Of a stretch of DNA of 64,000 nt, positions 33,492-45,800 are shown in pieces. The position numbers were made by a program, and so were the translations under genes. How positions within the stretch are numbered: the stretch's first letter is position 1; each line of letters opens with the position of its first letter. The notes below the pieces were generated by a model that was not told the DNA's origin, did not search any database, and saw only the letters and a list, made by a program, of their open reading frames with translations. Source of the DNA: Thinopyrum elongatum (lineage: Eukaryota; Streptophyta; Magnoliopsida; Poales; Poaceae); contig CM022303.1 in assembly GCA_011799875.1 (NCBI GenBank), positions 299,224,362-299,288,361 on the forward strand, read 5' to 3'.

Positions 33492-33851
33492 GCTCTTGTG
33501 AAGTTGTTTCAGTTATGGACTTGTTTTGCTGCTGCTCGTTTATTTGCACTGGTGGCCAATTTAGGCGCCCAGTGTATGTAATATGCTGCTTTGTTCCCTA
33601 TATTTGCACTGGTGGCGAACTTTGATGCCAGTGGATGTAATATGTGTAATAGCCGTAATAGCCTAGCGTAAGTTGCTTGCTTATTTATTTCCTTATTGTC
33701 TTGTTTATTTGTTTGGTTGTAGTCACTGCAGTTCTTTTTCCGCGGTTTGCTAGTGGCAACAACAAAATATATTTTTAAACTAGGCCGTAATAACCACGGA
33801 CCGTTACGTAGTGACCATGGGCCTCCTACGGGCCATAGGATCTATGGTCCT
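33492..33851 (+). other. 3' flank of TNPA-like gene and start of CACTA subterminal repeats
   Basis: After the stop codon come two copies of a TTTGCACTGGTGGC phrase (33543 and 33604). From 33781 GGCC-rich repeat units begin (CCGTAATAACCACGGACCGT, GGGCCTCCTACGGGCC). The Athila-like element interrupts at 33852. Confidence 0.6.
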
Positions 33852-35212
33852 TGATACGTCTCCAACGTATCTATAATTTATGAAGTATTCATGCCATGTT
33901 TACAACAATTCTATATGATTTTGGTATGATTTGATTAGAACTAACCCGGACTGACGCTGTTTTTCAGCAGAACTACCGTGGTGTCGTTTTTTGTGCAGAA
34001 ATAAAAGTTCTCGGAATGGGCTGAAAATTTATGGAGAAATTTTTTGGAAAATATAAAAAATACTGGAACTAAAAGATATCGGAGAGGAGTCCCGAGGCAA
34101 CCACAAGGGTGGAGGACACCCCCCTAGGGCGCGCCCCCCTCCCTTGTCATCGCCTCGTGGGCCCCCTTACCTTATCCCCGATGCCAACACCTCCTATAAA
34201 TACCAAAACTTCTAGAAATAAACCTAGATCGGGAGTTCCGCCGCCGCAAGCCTCTGTAGCCACGAAAAACAAATCGGGAGCCTGTTCCGGCAACCTGCCG
34301 AAGGGGGAAATCATCACCGGTGGCCATCTTCATCATCCCGGCGGTCTCCATGACGAGGAGGGAGTAGTTCACCCTCGAGGCTGAGGGTATGTACCAGTAG
34401 CTATGTGTTTGATCTCTCTCTCTCTCTCGTGTTCTTGATTTGGCATGATTTTGATGTACCGCGAGCTTTGTTATTATAGTTGGATCATATGGTGTTTCTT
34501 CCCTCTCTATCTCTTGTTGTGATGAATTGAGTCTTGCTCTTTGAGGTTTCGTTATGTTGGATTGAGTATTGGATTTGAGAACACTTGATGTATGTCTTGC
34601 GATGGGATATCTGTGGTGACAATGGGATGTTCTATTGATTCACTTGATGTATGTTTTGCCACTCAACTCGTGGATTCCCGAGGTGACATTGGGGTAATCT
34701 ATGCATAGGGGTTGATGCATGTTTTCGTCCTACGTTCTCTAATAGAAACTTTGGAGTGACTCTTTGTTGCATGTTGAGGGATTGCCATATGATTTAATTA
34801 TGTTATCATTGTTGAGAGAACTTGCACTAGTGAAAGTATGAACCCTAGGCCTTGTTTTCAAGCATTGCAATACCGTTTTTGCTCACTTTTGTTACTTGTT
34901 ACCTTGCTGTTTTTATATTTTCAGATTACAAAAACCTATATCTACTATCCATATTACACTTGTATCACCATCTCTTCGCCGAACTAGTGCACCTATACAA
35001 TTTACCATTGTATTGGGTGTGTTGGGGACACAAGAGACTCTTTGTTATTTGGTTGTAGGGTTGTTTGAGAGAGACCATCTTTATCCTACGCCTCCCACAG
35101 ATTGATAAACCTTAGGTCATCCACTTGAGGGAAATTTTCTACTGTCCTACAAAACTCTGCGCTTGGAGGCCCAACACAAGTCTACAAGAAGAAGGTTGCG
35201 TAGTAGACATCA
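33852..35212 (+). repeat. 5' LTR, Athila-like element
   Basis: It begins TGATACGTCTCCAACG and ends GTAGTAGACATCA. The TATA box TATAAATA lies at 34195-34202. A CT dinucleotide run is at 34411-34430. Confidence 0.9.
34195..34202 (+). promoter_or_regulatory. TATA box of Athila-like 5' LTR
   Basis: CTCCTATAAATACC, conserved at 51574-51581 in the 3' LTR. It lies about 340 bp into the LTR, a normal place for the LTR promoter. Confidence 0.65.
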
Positions 35213-35222
35213 AGCTCTTTTC

Positions 35223-35240
35223 TGGCGCCGTTGCCGGGGA
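35223..35240 (+). other. Primer-binding site, Athila type
   Basis: TGGCGCCGTTGCCGGGGA starts ten bases after the 5' LTR. This is the usual Athila-lineage primer site, thought to pair with tRNA-Asp. A variant copy follows 62 bp downstream. Confidence 0.8.
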
Positions 35241-35284
35241 GGCTAGGTAAGCGGCACTCACATCCCATCAATGAAGCTCTTTTC

Positions 35285-35302
35285 TGGCGCCATTGCTGGG
35301 GA
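35285..35302 (+). other. Second, diverged primer-binding site copy
   Basis: TGGCGCCATTGCTGGGGA differs from the first site at two positions. It is preceded by the same AAGCTCTTTTC lead-in, so about 60 bp around the primer site were duplicated in tandem. Confidence 0.75.
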
Positions 35303-35399
35303 GGTGAGTGCTTGAAGGTATATGTTTAGATCTTGCAATCGAATCTTTTAGTTTCTTGTTTTATCACTAGTTTAGTTTATAAAAGAAAACTACAAAAAA

Positions 35400-35693
35400 A
35401 TGGAATTGAGGTTGCCTCATATGCTTCATCTTTTTAACGTCTTTCGTGAAAATGATGGAAAGGAAAATTGTGCTCAAGTGTTAGAAGAAGAAGTCTATAA
35501 AATGTTTGGCACTAAATCTTTGAATGATGAGCATGATTGCAATGTTGTTAGTATAAATTCTTTGAATATCCATGATGCTAATGATATGCAAAGCCACAAG
35601 CTTGGGGACGCTATGTTTGATGAAGATGATATTTTTTGTCCCCCAAGTTTTGATGAGCAAATTTATTATGATGAAAGCATGCCTCCTATTTAT
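35400..35693 (+). CDS. Acidic ORF of Athila-like element, 5' segment
   Basis: The frame starts at ATG 35400 and is open to the Tekay-like insertion after 35693, a codon boundary. The segment is rich in D, E and N (NDEHDCNVVSIN, DEDDIFCPPSFDEQIYYDES) with no zinc knuckle or catalytic motif. It resembles the conserved unknown ORF often seen in Triticeae non-autonomous Athila-type elements. The rest continues in the same frame at 47283-47966. Confidence 0.6.
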
Positions 35694-38600
35694 TGTAACA
35701 CCCTGGATTTTGCCCTTTTCTTTTTCTGATGATTTTCTTGGATTTCTTGTTTTGAATTGTTTTTCTGTGGCTATGTGTTTCTGAAACTTGGGAAGATCAT
35801 GTCTTCCTAGGTTTTATAGTGGCTTGTCATCCTCATCATCATCCCAAGATCATGTCATTTTCATCCTTGACCCAATTCCAATATTCATTTTCTTGGGAAT
35901 ATTCCTTTTCCATTAAAGGAATAATTCTTTTTAACCCTAGCTTGTGAAGCAACCTATATTTCTGTCACTCCCAAAATTCCCAAATAATTCTCATAAATTG
36001 TTTGGGTCATATCTTCCTCAAATATGTCAAAATCCTTCCTTGGCATTATCAAAGATAATTCACAAATATTCCTTTTCTGATTCTTCCCTAAGTGGCTTTT
36101 TGAAAAGGAAGTGTCATTTATCTTTGCTTGCTTGACCCCAAACTTTTTGGACATCTTTTCATGTCCATATAATTGCCCCAAGCCAAAATTCAACTCAATT
36201 TGTCTAGTAAGTATTCCTGAGCAATTTTTCAAAGTTCCTGTCTGAGGGAAGCTTGTGTGAAGGAAGTACAAGCTAGGCATATCCATATCAGTTGAAATTT
36301 CGCAAGGTCCTTCATATGATCAAATCATCACTCTCCACCAAATTTGAGCTCGTGTAACTCATCTATGTGAGCCCAGCTCCAAATCTTGGTTTCTGGTCAG
36401 ATTTTCAGTTTGTGAAACAACCATATTTTATATTACTTCATTTAAGCTAAAAAATTACCAGGGCATTCTCCTATCCATATCAACTCTCTCCACAAAGTTT
36501 TGGCTCAATTTATTAATCCATTTGCCCTGTGCAATTTTTCCAAAATTCTGTCCAGAGAGATGTTATATGAAGCAAGTGCTAGTTTGATTCATCCAAATGG
36601 CATGAAACTTTTTGAGCATATTCATATCTTCAAATCATTGGGCCATGCCAAATTTTCAGCCCATTCCCAGCAATTATGTGAGTGCTACTTCATCATCTCT
36701 TAATCTGGCCCTTATGATGCTTTCTACAACAAGTACCCTCTAAACCTCTCCTCTTAAGCTGATTTTTGGTAATCAGCATAATCTTAGTGATTGATCATGC
36801 TGTGCCAAAGCCTTGAGTCTAACTCCACTCATGTGAACCACAGCAGGCATCAAGCACCTTGCTGTTGATCTGCTTTGGCACTCAGTGCATTTCTCTTCTT
36901 TGCCCCTGGACTGAATTCTTTCTTCATTTGGACTGAGGGTAGCAAGGTCCATCTACTGGACATGGTCGGCCAGGCCAAAGCACGCCGCTTGCACCAGTGC
37001 ACGCGGTGATCACGCTTGCGTCATGCTAATTGCGAGCTCTGGCTCGTTCCGGCCGCTGTGCTCATCCGTTCCCTCATCGTCTCGACGTCCATCCATGTCT
37101 AGTAGCTCCCCTATGAGCCTCTGCATTGTCCCGTGCCCGTTCCCCCTCCTGTTTTGCCATGAATGCGCCTCAAACGCCATGCCCGTGCCGCGTCCAGCCC
37201 CTGTCCTCCATTAGAGCAATGCTCGAGCTCGCCCGTGATGCTCTAGAGGCTTCTCCCGCGCCTATTTAAGCTGCCCTGAGGTCCTCCGCACCTCACTCAC
37301 TCCCCCGCTCGCCTCCCTGACCTCTCCACTGCCTCCCGCTCCTCTCCGCGAGCCGCCCCAACCCATCATCCCTCGCCGGGGCTGCCCGCATCGCCGGAGA
37401 CCAACACCACCGCCCGCCTTCCCTCTGAACGGGACTCCCTCGCCGCCCCAGTCCCGCCGGTGCCCGCGCCTTGGCCGGAGCTGGCCTGGGCCGGCCGGCC
37501 CTCCCTCGCCGCTCCCTCCCCTGTTCTTCCTCTGCTTCACGGGAGAACAGGAGCGGGAGGAAGAAGACGAGCGCCCGCCCTGGCCCCCTCCCCTGCCTCT
37601 GGGCCCCACGTGCCAGTGGCACACCACCCTGCTAGCTCAGTTAAGTGAAAACGTATTCTGGCAAATACGTTTTCTTTTATATGAAAACGTATTCTTGAAG
37701 TGCTTCAGAGAGAAAGGCGTTTTCTCTTCTGGAAAACGTATTTTTCTCTACTCCGGCCAAGAACGCGCTTTCTCTGTTCCAAAAACGTATTTTCTCAAAT
37801 CCGTTTCTGTCTTATCCACTCAAGGACCCGTTGGTGATAAAAATATTCATAGATTAGTCCCTATTCTTCCACACCTTATATCTCCGCGACCGTAACTCCG
37901 ATTGAGCCCCCTTCGAGAGAGAAGAACGTCCGGCAAATCATTCCGCGGCTTCACCTCACTTCTCCCTGGTGTATTCTTCATCGCCAGGCAAGCCACAACA
38001 GCCACTTGCATGATAGCCATGCAGTAGCCATGGTTTCTACTTGAATATTTAATAAAAGTTTGCCCGTTATCTGCCTGCTTGTTTGCTACTACTGTCGTTG
38101 TTTTGGTTATGCTCGTGGATTCATGTTCACCTTCATGCTATGTTCCGGTGTTTCTTGTTATTTTGTACTACTTGCTAGTATCATGTTCACATGTTATGCT
38201 TGGTAGTAGTAGTACATGCTGATAGTAGTGATGTTCTTCCTGATGCTTGCTTGTCGTCTATCAAGTACCGTTGTTATGCATGTTTCTTTGCATCTAGTTG
38301 GTTACATGCTTACTTGGTAGTGTTCTTTCTATGTTCTTGCATGGTATTTATTTATGATGCTAGTAGTCATGCTATGCTCATGTGTAATGTTATTCTTATA
38401 CCCGTCAGTATGCCATGCTCATTGGATATATGCTTCATTGTGGTTATGCCCTATGATTATGTTGCACCTCCATGCTTATGTTGATATCATGCTCGTGCAT
38501 TATAGTTGCATCAGATTTTATTATGGCTCAACTCATTGCATTCAAGTTTAACCGGGTAATAATGAACTTGAACAACTGTTGGCTGAGTCATGGTGCCACC

Positions 38601-39802
38601 AAATCGAGCTGACCAGTGCAGCCACATTTGCCTTTTATGGGAAGGCCCTAATGCGGTCTATTGTCATGCCTCTTGCCGGTGCCTCCAACGAGGGAAGGTT
38701 ATGGGCGCGTGCTACCCTGATCAGGTAGGCGGACATAAACCTTGTGTGTTCGTTGTTGTTGTAAGGATCCTTGTCCCCGTTTGGGACCGTTTATGTTTTG
38801 CCATGACGGTGGCCGTTGGGTGTCACGAGTTGACACGGGGCCACCCAGGACTTAGCCCAAAGGGGAGTTTGTCGGAGTGGCTGGGAGAGTGTGATGGCAA
38901 TAGATTGGTTTTGTCGGAATGCTGTTGGTCCACCCGAATGGGAGTGCGAGGCCATGGGTTCCGTGGTGTGGGTACAGTGTATTAACCTCTGCAGAGTGTG
39001 TGTTTAAATCTATCGATAGCCGCGCTCGCGGATATGGGCCCAGTTCGTAGTCTGTCACACTATGAGCCAACTATAATAATAATAACTTGATTAATAATAA
39101 CCCCGGTTCGATGATGAGAAAGAAGTTGGTTGTGATCAAGAGAGGATCACGGAGGTATCGTGGATACCGAGGTTGGTAAGTGGATGTATGAGATGGTTAC
39201 AAGGTAACCGCCGTATAAGAGTAAGTTGGTGCATGATAATGTTAACCTGTTACATGTAGTATCATCATGTTCATATGCTCATGCTATGCTTGTTCTAGCC
39301 GTATCATCTTCAGTTTGTGCATGCCATGTTGTTCTGTTAGTATCATGCTCATGATTGCTTTAACCTGCTAATGCCATGCTGTTGTTTGTCTTGACTGATT
39401 TTGGTTAATTGTGAGCTTGCAAGTACATTCAATGTACTGACCTAGTGTGTCATGCCAGTTTGCAGGTCGTGCCTGGATTGCTTGCTTGTTTGGTGTGGTT
39501 CCTGTGTTCGCGAGCTAGGATAAACGTTCCAGCCAGAGTCCCTACGGATTGGAGTCCATCATCGTCGTTCGTTGTTCCGCTGCCTCAAGTTGTTATGTTG
39601 CTTGCATAGAGCAACTGTGGTTGGCGTAGCATCGCCGTGCCGGTGTTATTCATTGTAATATCGGAGACCTTGTATTCATATTCGCGTTGTAATAGAAAGC
39701 TGGTTTGTTCTATGCTAAGAAGTGCTGTATTCCAGAAGACTTCACCTCGATCTCTGGGCTAGAATACGAGGCGTTCCGGTTTGTCTGAGCCGGGGTGCCA
39801 CA
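35694..39802 (+). repeat. 5' LTR, Tekay-like element
   Basis: The U3-like part (35694-37260) is AT-rich. The TATA-like box TATTTAA lies at 37263-37269, followed by a CT-rich, GC-rich leader. A near-palindrome AGTACATTCAATGTACT is at 39422-39438. Open frames in the GC-rich part (37260-37650) appear on both strands and are not credible genes. Confidence 0.92.
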
Positions 39803-39807
39803 GGGCT

Positions 39808-39820
39808 TGGTATCAGAGCA
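39808..39820 (+). other. Primer-binding site (initiator tRNA-Met type)
   Basis: TGGTATCAGAGCA starts five bases after the 5' LTR. Confidence 0.9.
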
Positions 39821-39971
39821 GGTCTGGCTGTAGAGCGTCCTAGTCCACTGGAACGTTAGAAAACGGTAGTATAGGGTCTGGTTGTTGCCCTTGCTTGCTG
39901 CATTTGGTTGTTGCATTTGTTTGCTGCATATAGTCTTATTCGGTTAGCCCTAACCCCTGTTTCGTGCGTAG

Positions 39972-40634
39972 ATGGCGGTCAGCTTTCATGAGTTCAATGC
40001 CCTCCCCAGAGCTCCCGGTGCTGTTCCTACTTCGTTCAGTCCCACTCCTGCACCTCTCAGCTTTGCCACCCTCCTTGGCGATATGTGGCGTAGCATTTAT
40101 CCCCATGGAGATCCACCCCATTACCAAGTATTCCAGTTTTCTACCGGAGGAAGAATTCTGGAATATGTTGCCCATGTCCATCTGTCAGCCTCGATTCCTG
40201 TTGGTAAATGCACCTACAATTTCGACGGTGGTTACGGTGCTACTCCCGAGCGTGCCGTTCAGCTTGCCGCAATGGCAGGAATCACCGGTCTTCGTCATCA
40301 AGAGAGCATGGTGCAAAAGAATCGTGCCTATCAGTACTATCCCACCATCGTCGAGAATCCTAAGCGGATCAAGTTCCCCTCTGTCAACCCTCAAGATGAC
40401 CCAGCTATCCTCGCCATGGCCCGTTACATGACGGCCGAGTGTCTTCTTATTTCCGAGTTAGTTCGAGACGCCATTCGAGCCAGGAGATTGCTTGGTGCTT
40501 CCCTACCTCAGTCTCCGCCAGCTTCTCCAACCCCTCCGCCTCGTCAATCCGGAGTTTCAGAGTCAGCAGTTCCACTCGCTACTCCCTTAGCTTCTTCGTT
40601 AGCTCCCCAGCATTTTCTCAAGCGTAGGGTGTAG
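39972..40634 (+). CDS. Tekay-like element ORF with dsRBD-like segment
   Basis: The 220-residue ORF starts at ATG 39972, shortly after the primer site. Residues 45-112 read, in order, a strand-like HYQVFQFSTGG, VAHVHLSAS, then CTYNFDGGYGATPERAVQLA and AMAGITGLRHQ. The G-G-ATPERA-x3-AA-x3-I-x2-L pattern resembles the C-terminal helix of double-stranded-RNA-binding domains, and the strands before it fit the same fold. The C-terminus is proline/serine-rich (QSPPASPTPPPRQ). No zinc knuckle, RT or protease motif is present. The protein may bind element RNA in place of gag. The position parallels ORF1 at 12126 in family A. Confidence 0.55.
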   Translation: MAVSFHEFNALPRAPGAVPTSFSPTPAPLSFATLLGDMWRSIYPHGDPPHYQVFQFSTGGRILEYVAHVHLSASIPVGKCTYNFDGGYGATPERAVQLAAMAGITGLRHQESMVQKNRAYQYYPTIVENPKRIKFPSVNPQDDPAILAMARYMTAECLLISELVRDAIRARRLLGASLPQSPPASPTPPPRQSGVSESAVPLATPLASSLAPQHFLKRRV

Positions 40635-42857
40635 TCCTTCGTGTAGTGCATGTGCAGTTGCTCTAGTATTATGGTTGTGTGTGCCTGGGTGGAGTAGTTT
40701 TGTAGCTCATTTGATGTGTGCTTTGTTGCAATAAATCGTTTTCTCGTGCTTCTTTATTTGAATCTTCGGTGTTACCCCATTATGGAAAATTGCTCATCAA
40801 CCGACACCGGATCAGAAGAAGCCATGAGAAGTAAATATATACACCAAGGAACTTAGTTAAAAGCAATGAGGTTTTCAGCTGACAGCATTGTATTGCAGAC
40901 ATCCGGTCTGGATACAAATTATATTCTGCTTAGACTTTCAGTAACAAGTACCCGGCAGAAATCCACCTTTATTGCAGCAATGATTAAACCAGCAGTAGAA
41001 CAAAATTGGATCCAAGTCCAACATGCATTTCAAGTCAAAGCAAGAAGGATGGTCAGACAATTCTTGTCACACAAGAAATCAGCAGCCGGAATGTCAAGAA
41101 TATGTATATATATGTCATCCCGTTCTCAAAGAAAAGCAGCACAGTATTTCTCAGCGAAGCGTACAAGGCAAGATTCCTCAGTCGACATCAGTAAGGTATA
41201 CATGGTTTCCCGTGCAAGGTATCCAGTCTTCTTCAGTAAGATACTGCACAAGCTTCTGGCATAAGGCACAGAGTCTTCCCTAGTAAGTCTTTAAGGGGGG
41301 AAGCTTATGAGGTACGGTACCCAGTCTTCCTCAGCAAGCTATCCGCCGAAGGCTTCGAGCACAAGCCATCTAGTCTTCCTCAGCACGATACTCCCGATGA
41401 TTTCCAACGCAAGCAATCCAATCTTCTTCAGTACGGCACTGGCACAAGATATTAAACAATGAATTGTCAGCATATGACCGTGTTTCCCAAGAGTTAGATC
41501 TGCAGCAGTTGGGTCAGAAACAAGAATCAGTCAGAACAAAGGTATGTCTCGAGAATCAGATATTTCTTCATACAGTGAGTATGATGTCAAGTTCATGCAA
41601 GTTCCTCGCACAAGGAAGAATTCACGGTACGCATCCGACAACCTCACCGGTTATACAAGAGACAGAAAACCAGTGGGTGATGCAAGAATCGACAAGTCTT
41701 GAAGAAAGACAACATTGAGACACCATCTTGGCAGTAATTATCAAGATCATCCAGCACACCCGACAAGGTGATGTTAATAATCCTGTCACTGTCAGGCATA
41801 GTCACGTGAACCGGATAAATATCCCGAGACTCGAGATGAAAGTATGAATTGCAAGATATTGCACATGACAGTACTTAGGGCCGCGAAAAGAATCAAGGAT
41901 ATAGAAGGCCCCCACTCTTTCAGTTAAAGATCCAGATGAAGAAAATAATAATGAAGGAGCAAGACCAATGATACAAGACCTCGTATCAAGGCAACTAGCT
42001 CAGTCCACAGTATGCTCAGAACTGTCAGCATTGAATACCCAAGTCTATCAAGTCCGACCCAAGGACAGCTCAATATATTGACCTCAGTAACCGTGCTAAA
42101 GTATCGCACAACCTACTATCCACATGAGAATACCGGCAAAATGAAGAATCAGAGTATTCATAACAAGGCTCAAAGCATGTGCTCTCGCATATGGGAAGCA
42201 ATTACAGAATAGCCTGCCATGAATGGGATTCTTTGCCAAGATCACCGCCAGTCAAGTCTGCAAATGTTATCACCAGGAGATGGTGCATTTTTCTATCAGT
42301 CACGTCAAGCGACAGTCAAACCTTTGGTATAGATTGGATACTCAAGACTGTGAAGCCAGTCAAGATACGTCAGGAACTCCTGCAAGATGTCAGAATCCAT
42401 TAGAAGAACAGGTATGATTCACATCACTGTTTTGAACCCAGAGGCGTGCATATATATTCGAGCAGCACGATGCCTGGATATAAGAGATTCTTTGTTCCAC
42501 GGGAAGATGTGACCCCAACTCCATGGAATATTCTCGGTACTCGATACGAGAATAACATCTCCAACAAGGATCAATATCGAGAAGGACACGTATGTCAGTA
42601 ATGATAATCTTTCGGACCTCAGCTAAGCCAGCAGTATGAAAGAAAATTTGAGTCAGTATGAATAGGAACATATGAGGTAAGTCCCATCAGTATGTCAGAT
42701 ACGGTGAAACAAACCACCCCAGACCAAGGCAGTCAGTCAGATGCAATTCAGTGGGAACATAATTTAAGAGTAAATAAGAGAAACCCGAGTTGGAAACGGT
42801 TTCTTCAAGTCAGAATATTTATTTATCCCTGAGCAACCAAATCTCGAGGACGAGATT
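40635..42857 (+). other. Non-coding internal region of Tekay-like element
   Basis: No persuasive ORF. Degenerate phrases such as CAGTCTTCCTCAG recur (41226, 41323, 41370, 41424) with GATACTGCACAAG/GCACAAG variants, suggesting old short tandem units. A copy of the purine tract lies at 41288-41303. Confidence 0.6.
41288..41303 (+). other. Internal copy of the polypurine tract
   Basis: TCTTTAAGGGGGGAAG is identical over 16 bases to the tract that primes plus-strand DNA before the 3' LTR (42858-42873). It could serve as a second plus-strand primer or mark an old recombination joint. Confidence 0.7.
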
Positions 42858-42874
42858 TCTTTAAGGGGGGAAGG
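42858..42874 (+). other. Polypurine tract of Tekay-like element
   Basis: TCTTTAAGGGGGGAAGG directly precedes the 3' LTR and follows CTCGAGGACGAGATT, the standard Tekay/Del lead-in. Confidence 0.88.
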
Positions 42875-42876
42875 TT

Positions 42877-45800
42877 TGTAACACCCTGGATTTTGCCCTT
42901 TTCTTTTTCTGATGATTTTCTTGGATTTCTTGTTTTGAATTGTTTTTCTGTGGCTATGTGGTTTTGAAACTTGGGAAGATCATGTCTTCCTAGGTTTTAT
43001 AGTGGCTTGTCATCCTCATCATCATCCCAAGATCATGTCATTTTCATCCTTGACCCAATTCCAATATTCATTTTCTTGGGAATATTCCTTTTCTATTAAA
43101 GGAATAATTCTTTTTAACCCTAGGTTGTGAAGCAACCTATATTTCTGTCACTCCCAAAATCCCCAAATAATTCTCATAAATTGTTTGGGTCATATCTTCC
43201 TCAAATATGTCAAAATACTTCCTTGGCATCATCAAATATAATTCACAAATATTCCTTTTCTGATTTTGCCCTAAGTGGCTTTTTGAAAAGGAAGTGTCAT
43301 TTATCTTTGCTTGTTTGACCCCAAACATTTTGGACATATTTTCCTGTCCATATAATTGCCCCATGCCAAAATTCAACTCAATTTCCCTAGTAAGTATTCC
43401 TGAGCAATTTTTCAAAGTTCATGTCTGAGGGAAGCCTGTGTGAAGGAAGTACAAGCTAGGCATATCCAAATGAGTTGAAATTTTTGCAAGGTCCTTCATA
43501 TGATCAAATCATCACTCTCCACCAAATTTGAGATCATGTACCTCAACTATGTGAGCCCAGCTCCAAATCTTGGTTTCTGGTCAGATTTTCAGTTTGTGAA
43601 GCAACCATATTTTATATTGCTTCATTTAAGCTAAAAAATTACCAGGACATTCTCCTATCCATATCAACTCTCTCCACAAAGTTTTGGCTCAATTAATTAA
43701 TCCATTTGCCCTGTGCAATTTTTCCAAAATTCTGTCCAGAGAGATGCTATATGAAGCAAGTGCTAGTTTGATTCATCCAAATGGCATGAAACTTTTTGAG
43801 CATATTCATATCTTCAAATCATTGGTCCATGCCAAATTTTTAGCCCATTCCCGGCAATTATGTGAGTGCTACTTCATCATCTCTTAATCTAGCCCTTATG
43901 ATGCTTTCTACAACAAGTACCCTCTAAACCTCTCCTCTTAAGCTGATTTTTGGTAATCAGCATAATCTTAGTGATTGATCATGTTGTGCCAAAGCTTTGA
44001 GTCTAACTCCACTCATGTGAACCACAGCAGGCATCAAGCACCTAGCTGCTGATCTGCTTTGGCACTCAGTGCATTTCTCTTCTTTGCCCCTGGACTGAAT
44101 TCTTTCTTCATTTGGACTGAGGGTAGCAAGGTCCATCTACTGGACATGGTCGGCCAGGCCAAAGCGCGCCGGTTGCACCAGTGCACGCGGTGATCACGCT
44201 TGCATCATGCTAATTGCGAGCTCTGGCTCGTTCCGGCCGCTGTGCACATCCGTTCCCTCGTCGTCTCGACGTCCATCCATGTCTAGTAGCTCCCCTGTGA
44301 GCCTCTGCATCGTCCCGTGCCCGTGCCCCCTCCTGTTTCGCCATGAATGCGCCTCAAACGCCATGCCCGTGCCGCGTCCAGCCCCTGTCCTCCATTGGAG
44401 CACAGCTCGAGCTCGCCCGTGATGCTCTAGAGGCTTCTCCCGCGCCTATTTAAGCTGCCCCGAGGTCCTCCGCACCTCACTCACTCCCCCGCTCGCCTCC
44501 CTGACCTCTCCACTGCCTCCCTCTCCTCTCCGCGAGCCGCCCCAACCCATCATCCCTCGCCGGGGCTGCCCGCATCGCCGGAGACCAACACCACCGCCCG
44601 CCTCCTATCCTCTCCTGGCGCCGCACCTCACCGCCGTTCCAGGCCTCCCACGTGGCCGCCTTCCCTCTGAACGGGACTCCCTCGCCGCCCCAGTCCCGTC
44701 GGTGCCCGCGCCTTGGCCGGAGCTGGCCTGGGCTGGCCGGCCCCCCCTCGCCGCTCCCTCCCCTGTTCTTCCTCTGCTTCACGGGAGAACAGGAGCGGGA
44801 GGAAGAAGACGAGCACCCGCCCTGGCCCCCTCCCCTGCCTCTGGGCCCCACGCGCTAGTGGCACACCCCCCTGCCAGCTCAGTTAAGTGAAAACGTATTC
44901 TGGCAAATACGTTTCTTTTATCTGAAAATGTATTCTTGAAGTGCTTCAGAGAGAAAGGTGTTTTCTCTTCTGGAAAACGTATTTTTCTCTACTCCGGCCA
45001 AGAACGTGTTTTCTCTGTTCCAAAAACGTATTTTCTCAAATCTGTTTCTGTCTTATCCACTCAAGGACCCGTTGGTGATAAAAATATTCACAGATTAGTC
45101 CCTATTCTTCCACACCTTATATCTCCGCGACCGTAACTCCGATTGAGCCCCCTTCGAGAGAGAAGAACGTCCGGCAAATCGTTTCGCGGCTTCACCTCAC
45201 TTCTCCCCGGTGTATTATTCCTTTTATCTGAAAATGTATTCTTGAAGTGCTTCAGAGAGAAAGGCGTTTTCTCTTCTGGAAAACGTATTTTTCTCTACTC
45301 CGGCCAAGAACGTGTTTTCTCTGTTCCAAAAACGTATTTTCTCAAATCTGTTTCTGTCTTATCCACTCAAGGACCCGTTGGTGATAAAAATATTCATAGA
45401 TTAGTCCCTATTCTTCCACACCTTATATCTCCGCGACCGTAACTCCGATTGAGCCCCCTTCGAGAGAGAAGAACGTCCGGCAAATCGTTTCGCGGCTTCA
45501 CCTCACTTCTCCCCGGTGTATTATTCATCCCCAGGCAAGCCACAACAGCCACTTGCATGATAGCCATGCAGTAGCCATGGTTTCTACTTGAATATTTAAT
45601 AAAAGTTTGCCCATTATCTGCCTGCTTGTTTGCTACTACTGTCGTTGTTTCGGTTATGCTCGTGGATTCATGTTCACCTTCATGCTATGTTCCGGTGTTT
45701 CTTGTTATTTTGTACTACTTGCTAGTATCATGTTCACATGTTATGCTTGGTAGTAGTAGTACATGCTGATAGTAGTGATGTTCTTCCTGATGCTTGCTTG

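Noticed and set aside
37023..37650. Open frames in the GC-rich part of the Tekay-like LTRs (also 44207-44890)
   Set aside because: Overlapping frames on both strands, repeated only because the LTR is repeated; no domain.
40866..42671. Several 60-150-codon ORFs in the Tekay-like internal region
   Set aside because: No gag or pol motif, and no consistent frame through the degenerate repeats.
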